A DNA stretch of 64,000 bases. It comes from Mesorhizobium sp. ES1-4 (lineage in GTDB: Bacteria > Pseudomonadota > Alphaproteobacteria > Rhizobiales > Rhizobiaceae). Position numbers and translations under genes: made by a program. Of the stretch, positions 59,865 through 64,000 are shown piece after piece; position 1 is the first letter of the stretch, and each line of letters opens with the position of its first letter. Location of the stretch: contig NZ_JAIUGV010000014.1 in the NCBI RefSeq assembly GCF_020164745.1, forward strand, positions 62,001-126,000. Reading direction: 5' to 3'. The notes beneath the pieces are model-generated. The model saw nothing but the letters and a program-made list of their open reading frames with translations, did no database searches and was not told the DNA's origin.

Positions 59865-60608
59865 TCAACTCGATCGAGCAAGGGCGTCGAAGACGAACTG
59901 CTTGGCGTTGCGCACGCTTGCTTCCAGTGACGCGCCTTGCGCCAGAGACGCGGTGATGGCGCTGGACAGCATGCAACCCGTTCCGCGCATTCCACGCTGC
60001 AGGCGAGGCCCTTCCAATCGAACTACCGGGCGCTCTGGTTGCACGAGCAAATCGATGGCCTGCGGTCCTTCCGCATGACCGCCCTTGACGAGCACGGCGC
60101 TTCGGACCGTTCTCGACAATTCCTCGCCTTGAAGCTGGGCGATTTCTTCGTCGGGCGCCGGTGCCGATCCGGTCAATCGAGCCAGCTCGATCAAGTTGGG
60201 TATTACGAGCCGGCAGATAGGCATCAGATCGCCGCGCAGTGCGTCGATGGCACCGTCCTCCAGCAGCATTCGTCCGGAGGTCGAGGCCAGCACCGGGTCG
60301 AGAACCACTGGCACTTGGCGGTTGCTCGCCAAAACTGAGCCGACCGCGTCGATCGCCGCGGCCGTCCCCAGCATGCCTATCTTGACTGCCGCGACAGCGT
60401 TGGCGGCGAAGGCAGCGCGCATCTGGGCGGCGATAATCTCCGGGGGCATGTGCTCGATGTGCTCGACGGCCGTGTGCGTCTGGACGGTTGCGGCCGTTAC
60501 TGCAAGGCAACTGCGCAGCCCAAAGGCAGCGACGGTCTCGACGTCGCGGGCTATGCCGGCGCCACCGCTGGAATCGGAGCCGGCAACGATGAGCACATGC
60601 GGTGTCAT
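59865..60608 (-). CDS. thiD: Hydroxymethylpyrimidine/phosphomethylpyrimidine kinase
   Basis: 247 residues from the ATG at 60608, which overlaps the thiE stop (ATGA); an in-frame ATG at 60614 is possible. Phosphorylates HMP and HMP-P for thiamine synthesis. Signatures: VLIVAGSDSSGGAGIARDVE, TAATVQTHTAVEH, VVLDPVLASTSGRMLLED, VIPNLIELARLTG, AVLVKGGHAEG and GMRGTGCMLSSAIT. Last gene of the thi operon in the window. Confidence 0.95.
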   Translation of the reverse strand: MTPHVLIVAGSDSSGGAGIARDVETVAAFGLRSCLAVTAATVQTHTAVEHIEHMPPEIIAAQMRAAFAANAVAAVKIGMLGTAAAIDAVGSVLASNRQVPVVLDPVLASTSGRMLLEDGAIDALRGDLMPICRLVIPNLIELARLTGSAPAPDEEIAQLQGEELSRTVRSAVLVKGGHAEGPQAIDLLVQPERPVVRLEGPRLQRGMRGTGCMLSSAITASLAQGASLEASVRNAKQFVFDALARSS

Positions 60609-61210
60609 CGCCATCGCGACGTCGCCGCCAGCCATTCCAGCGCGCGTGCCTCCGGACGTGCGTTGCGGGTAATGTCGGTCACGACTGCGGCGCTCTCGGC
60701 GCCCTGCGCAAAGACACCGGCAATGCGCTCGACGGTCAGTCCACCGATGGCCACCAGCGGAAGCTTTCCGACGCGCTGCTTCCAGACGGCGATGCGGTCG
60801 AGCCCCTGCGGGGCCCATTTCATCTGCTTGAGGATGGTCGGGTAAATCGGGCCAAGCGCGATATAGTCCGGCTCGGCCTGAAACGCGGTTTCGAGCTCGG
60901 CGTCGTCGTGCGTGCTGAGGCCCAGCCTCAGGCCCGCCTTGCGGATCGCCTTCACATCAGCCGCCGCCAGATCCTCCTGGCCGAGATGCACGAAATCGCA
61001 ATCCTCCTCGATCGCGAGGCGCCAGTAATCATTGACGATGAGCTGGCAGCCATGGCGGTCGCAAACCGCCTTCGAAGCCCGCATCTCCCGGCGCAGCAAA
61101 GCTTCTTCCTGATCCTTGATGCGCAGTTGCACCAGTTTCACGCCAAGCGGCACCAGGCGTTCGATCCACGCGGCTGAATCGACGATCAGATAGAATGGAT
61201 CGAGCTTCAT
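60605..61210 (-). CDS. thiE: Thiamine-phosphate synthase
   Basis: 201 residues. Couples HMP-PP and thiazole phosphate to thiamine phosphate. Signatures: [86 protein letters not shown] and [11 protein letters not shown]. Starts on the thiG stop (ATGA). Confidence 0.95.
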   Translation of the reverse strand: MKLDPFYLIVDSAAWIERLVPLGVKLVQLRIKDQEEALLRREMRASKAVCDRHGCQLIVNDYWRLAIEEDCDFVHLGQEDLAAADVKAIRKAGLRLGLSTHDDAELETAFQAEPDYIALGPIYPTILKQMKWAPQGLDRIAVWKQRVGKLPLVAIGGLTVERIAGVFAQGAESAAVVTDITRNARPEARALEWLAATSRWR

Positions 61211-61980
61211 GAGAACGCCGCCATGCCGATCATTGGAGTTGAGGGAACGGCCATGTCGCGCGGCTCGAGCAGACCGGCGCAATAGGCCTCGCGGCCCGCC
61301 TCGACCGCCTTGCCGAAGGCCGAGGCCATGGCGACCGGATCGCCTGCCTTGGCGACCGCGGTATTGAGAAGCACGGCGTCGTAACCGAGCTCCATGACGC
61401 TTGCTGCATGCGACGGACGGCCGATGCCGGCATCGACAATCAGCGGAACGCCGGGGAAATGGCCGCGCAGGCTGCGCAGCGCATCGGGATTTTGCGGCCC
61501 GCGCGCGGAGCCGATCGGGGCGCACCACGGCATCAGTAACTTGCAGCCGGCGTCAAGCAGGCGCTCGGCGACGACGAGGTCGTCGGTCGTGTAAGGGAAG
61601 ACTTCAAAGCCTTCCGAGGCAAGGATCCTGGCGGCCTCGACCAGCCCGAAGACGTCAGGCTGCAATGTATCATGATTGCCAATCACTTCGAGCTTGATCC
61701 AGTCCGTGCCGAACACCTCGCGCGCCATCCGCGCCGTCGCTACCGCTTCGCTCACCGAATGGCAGCCGGCGGTGTTGGGCAGGACGCGAACGCCCAGCGA
61801 CTGGATCAGCGACCAGAACTGGCCGCCGGATTTGCCGCCGGCGGTTTCGCGGCGGAGTGACACGGTCACGATCTCCGTGCCGGACGCCTTGACCGCATCG
61901 GCCATGACGGCAGGCGAGGGATAGAGCGCTGTACCAAGCAGAAGGCGGGACGAAAGTTTCTGTCCGTAGAGCACGAGCAT
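61207..61980 (-). CDS. thiG: Thiazole synthase
   Basis: 257 residues. Forms the thiazole ring from DXP, dehydroglycine and ThiS-thiocarboxylate. Signatures: [28 protein letters not shown]-type segment [15 protein letters not shown], Schiff-base Lys in [29 protein letters not shown] and [20 protein letters not shown]. Normal length; overlaps thiE by 4 nt and is 4 nt downstream of thiS. Confidence 0.95.
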   Translation of the reverse strand: MLVLYGQKLSSRLLLGTALYPSPAVMADAVKASGTEIVTVSLRRETAGGKSGGQFWSLIQSLGVRVLPNTAGCHSVSEAVATARMAREVFGTDWIKLEVIGNHDTLQPDVFGLVEAARILASEGFEVFPYTTDDLVVAERLLDAGCKLLMPWCAPIGSARGPQNPDALRSLRGHFPGVPLIVDAGIGRPSHAASVMELGYDAVLLNTAVAKAGDPVAMASAFGKAVEAGREAYCAGLLEPRDMAVPSTPMIGMAAFS

Positions 61981-61984
61981 GGGA

Positions 61985-62165
61985 TCAGCCTCCCTTCATC
62001 GGTGAGAGGATTTCGATGCGGTCACCCTCGGTCAGCCAGCAGCGGTCGCGCTCCTTGGCCTGCACGACGTCGCCGTTCAGCGCGGTGGCGAGCCAACTGC
62101 CCCGGAAATCGAGTTCGACAAGCAACGCGGCAAGCGTCGCGGCCGCGACTTCGTGGCTCTGGCCG

Positions 62166-62182
<17 letters not shown>
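61985..62182 (-). CDS. thiS: Sulfur carrier protein ThiS
   Basis: 65 residues, a beta-grasp (ubiquitin-fold) sulfur carrier ending in the required Gly-Gly (SPMKGG). The start is the TTG at 62182 ([20 protein letters not shown]), with GGAG 7 nt upstream; no ATG is available. It overlaps the end of thiO by 17 nt. The C-terminal glycine is adenylated and thiocarboxylated for the ThiG reaction. Confidence 0.93.

Positions 62183-64000
<1,818 letters not shown>

Noticed and set aside
58500-60845. Alternative frames inside panC, thiD and thiE
   Set aside because: All overlap genes of certain identity and add nothing.

Overview
The window looks like a secondary replicon (plasmid or chromid) of a Mesorhizobium-like member of the Hyphomicrobiales (Alphaproteobacteria). 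The evidence is a complete repABC operon with an antisense RNA gene and two parS-type palindromes, a MucR/Ros zinc-finger regulator, high G+C, and plasmid-style panBC and thiCOSGED blocks as known from rhizobia. A second, unrelated replication module (a Rep_3-type initiator preceded by an array of ATGATGAG-type iterons) lies 13 kb away, so the molecule may be a fusion of two replicons or carry an integrated plasmid.

Layout. 0-3 kb: small unknown genes, a decayed reading frame and a RES/Xre toxin-antitoxin pair with a clear double operator. 3-8 kb: two C5-cytosine methyltransferases (one fused to a long N-terminal region) bracketed by direct copies of a ~250-bp repeat. 8-25 kb: a plasmid backbone of many small, mostly unrecognised and often overlapping genes (HTH_37/Xre-like proteins, a PcfJ-like protein, two metallophosphoesterases), several with frame disruptions, with the iteron origin and Rep in the middle (15.2-17.4 kb). 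Two copies of a hairpin element whose stems differ but still pair sit between genes here (10.7 and 21.4 kb). 25-29 kb: a GSU2403-type nucleotidyltransferase with twin palindromic operators, a WGR protein, and remains of a LuxR-type regulator, a Fic protein and IS/Tn3 transposases. 29-32.7 kb: repABC. 32.7-34.7 kb: a HigBA-like pair with a broken toxin gene, between an integrase fragment and an intact tyrosine integrase.

34.8-56 kb is a defence-like island: DUF1403 and ScpB, a nuclease-STAND NTPase, an RHH/antitoxin/Fic module, a five-gene ubiquitin-like operon (Ubl, E2-like, JAB-E1 fusion, DUF6527, Clp-fold serine protease), SH3 proteins, a VWA-PP2C-kinase triad whose kinase is cut short at a junction with a TniB-like ATPase fragment, a diguanylate cyclase between transposon-end-like repeats, a glutamine synthetase remnant, MucR, a HEPN remnant and a second, 1272-residue nuclease-STAND protein. 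56-64 kb is metabolic: gabD, panBC, and a convergent thiamine operon thiC-O-S-G-E-D that runs off the right edge.

The most interesting system is the ubiquitin-like operon at 40.1-43.4 kb. Its genes overlap by 4 nt, it carries a complete JAMM motif and E1 motifs, its E2-like protein has no cysteine at all, and it is translationally coupled to a Clp-fold protease. It shares an 81-bp promoter region with a Fic toxin-antitoxin module.
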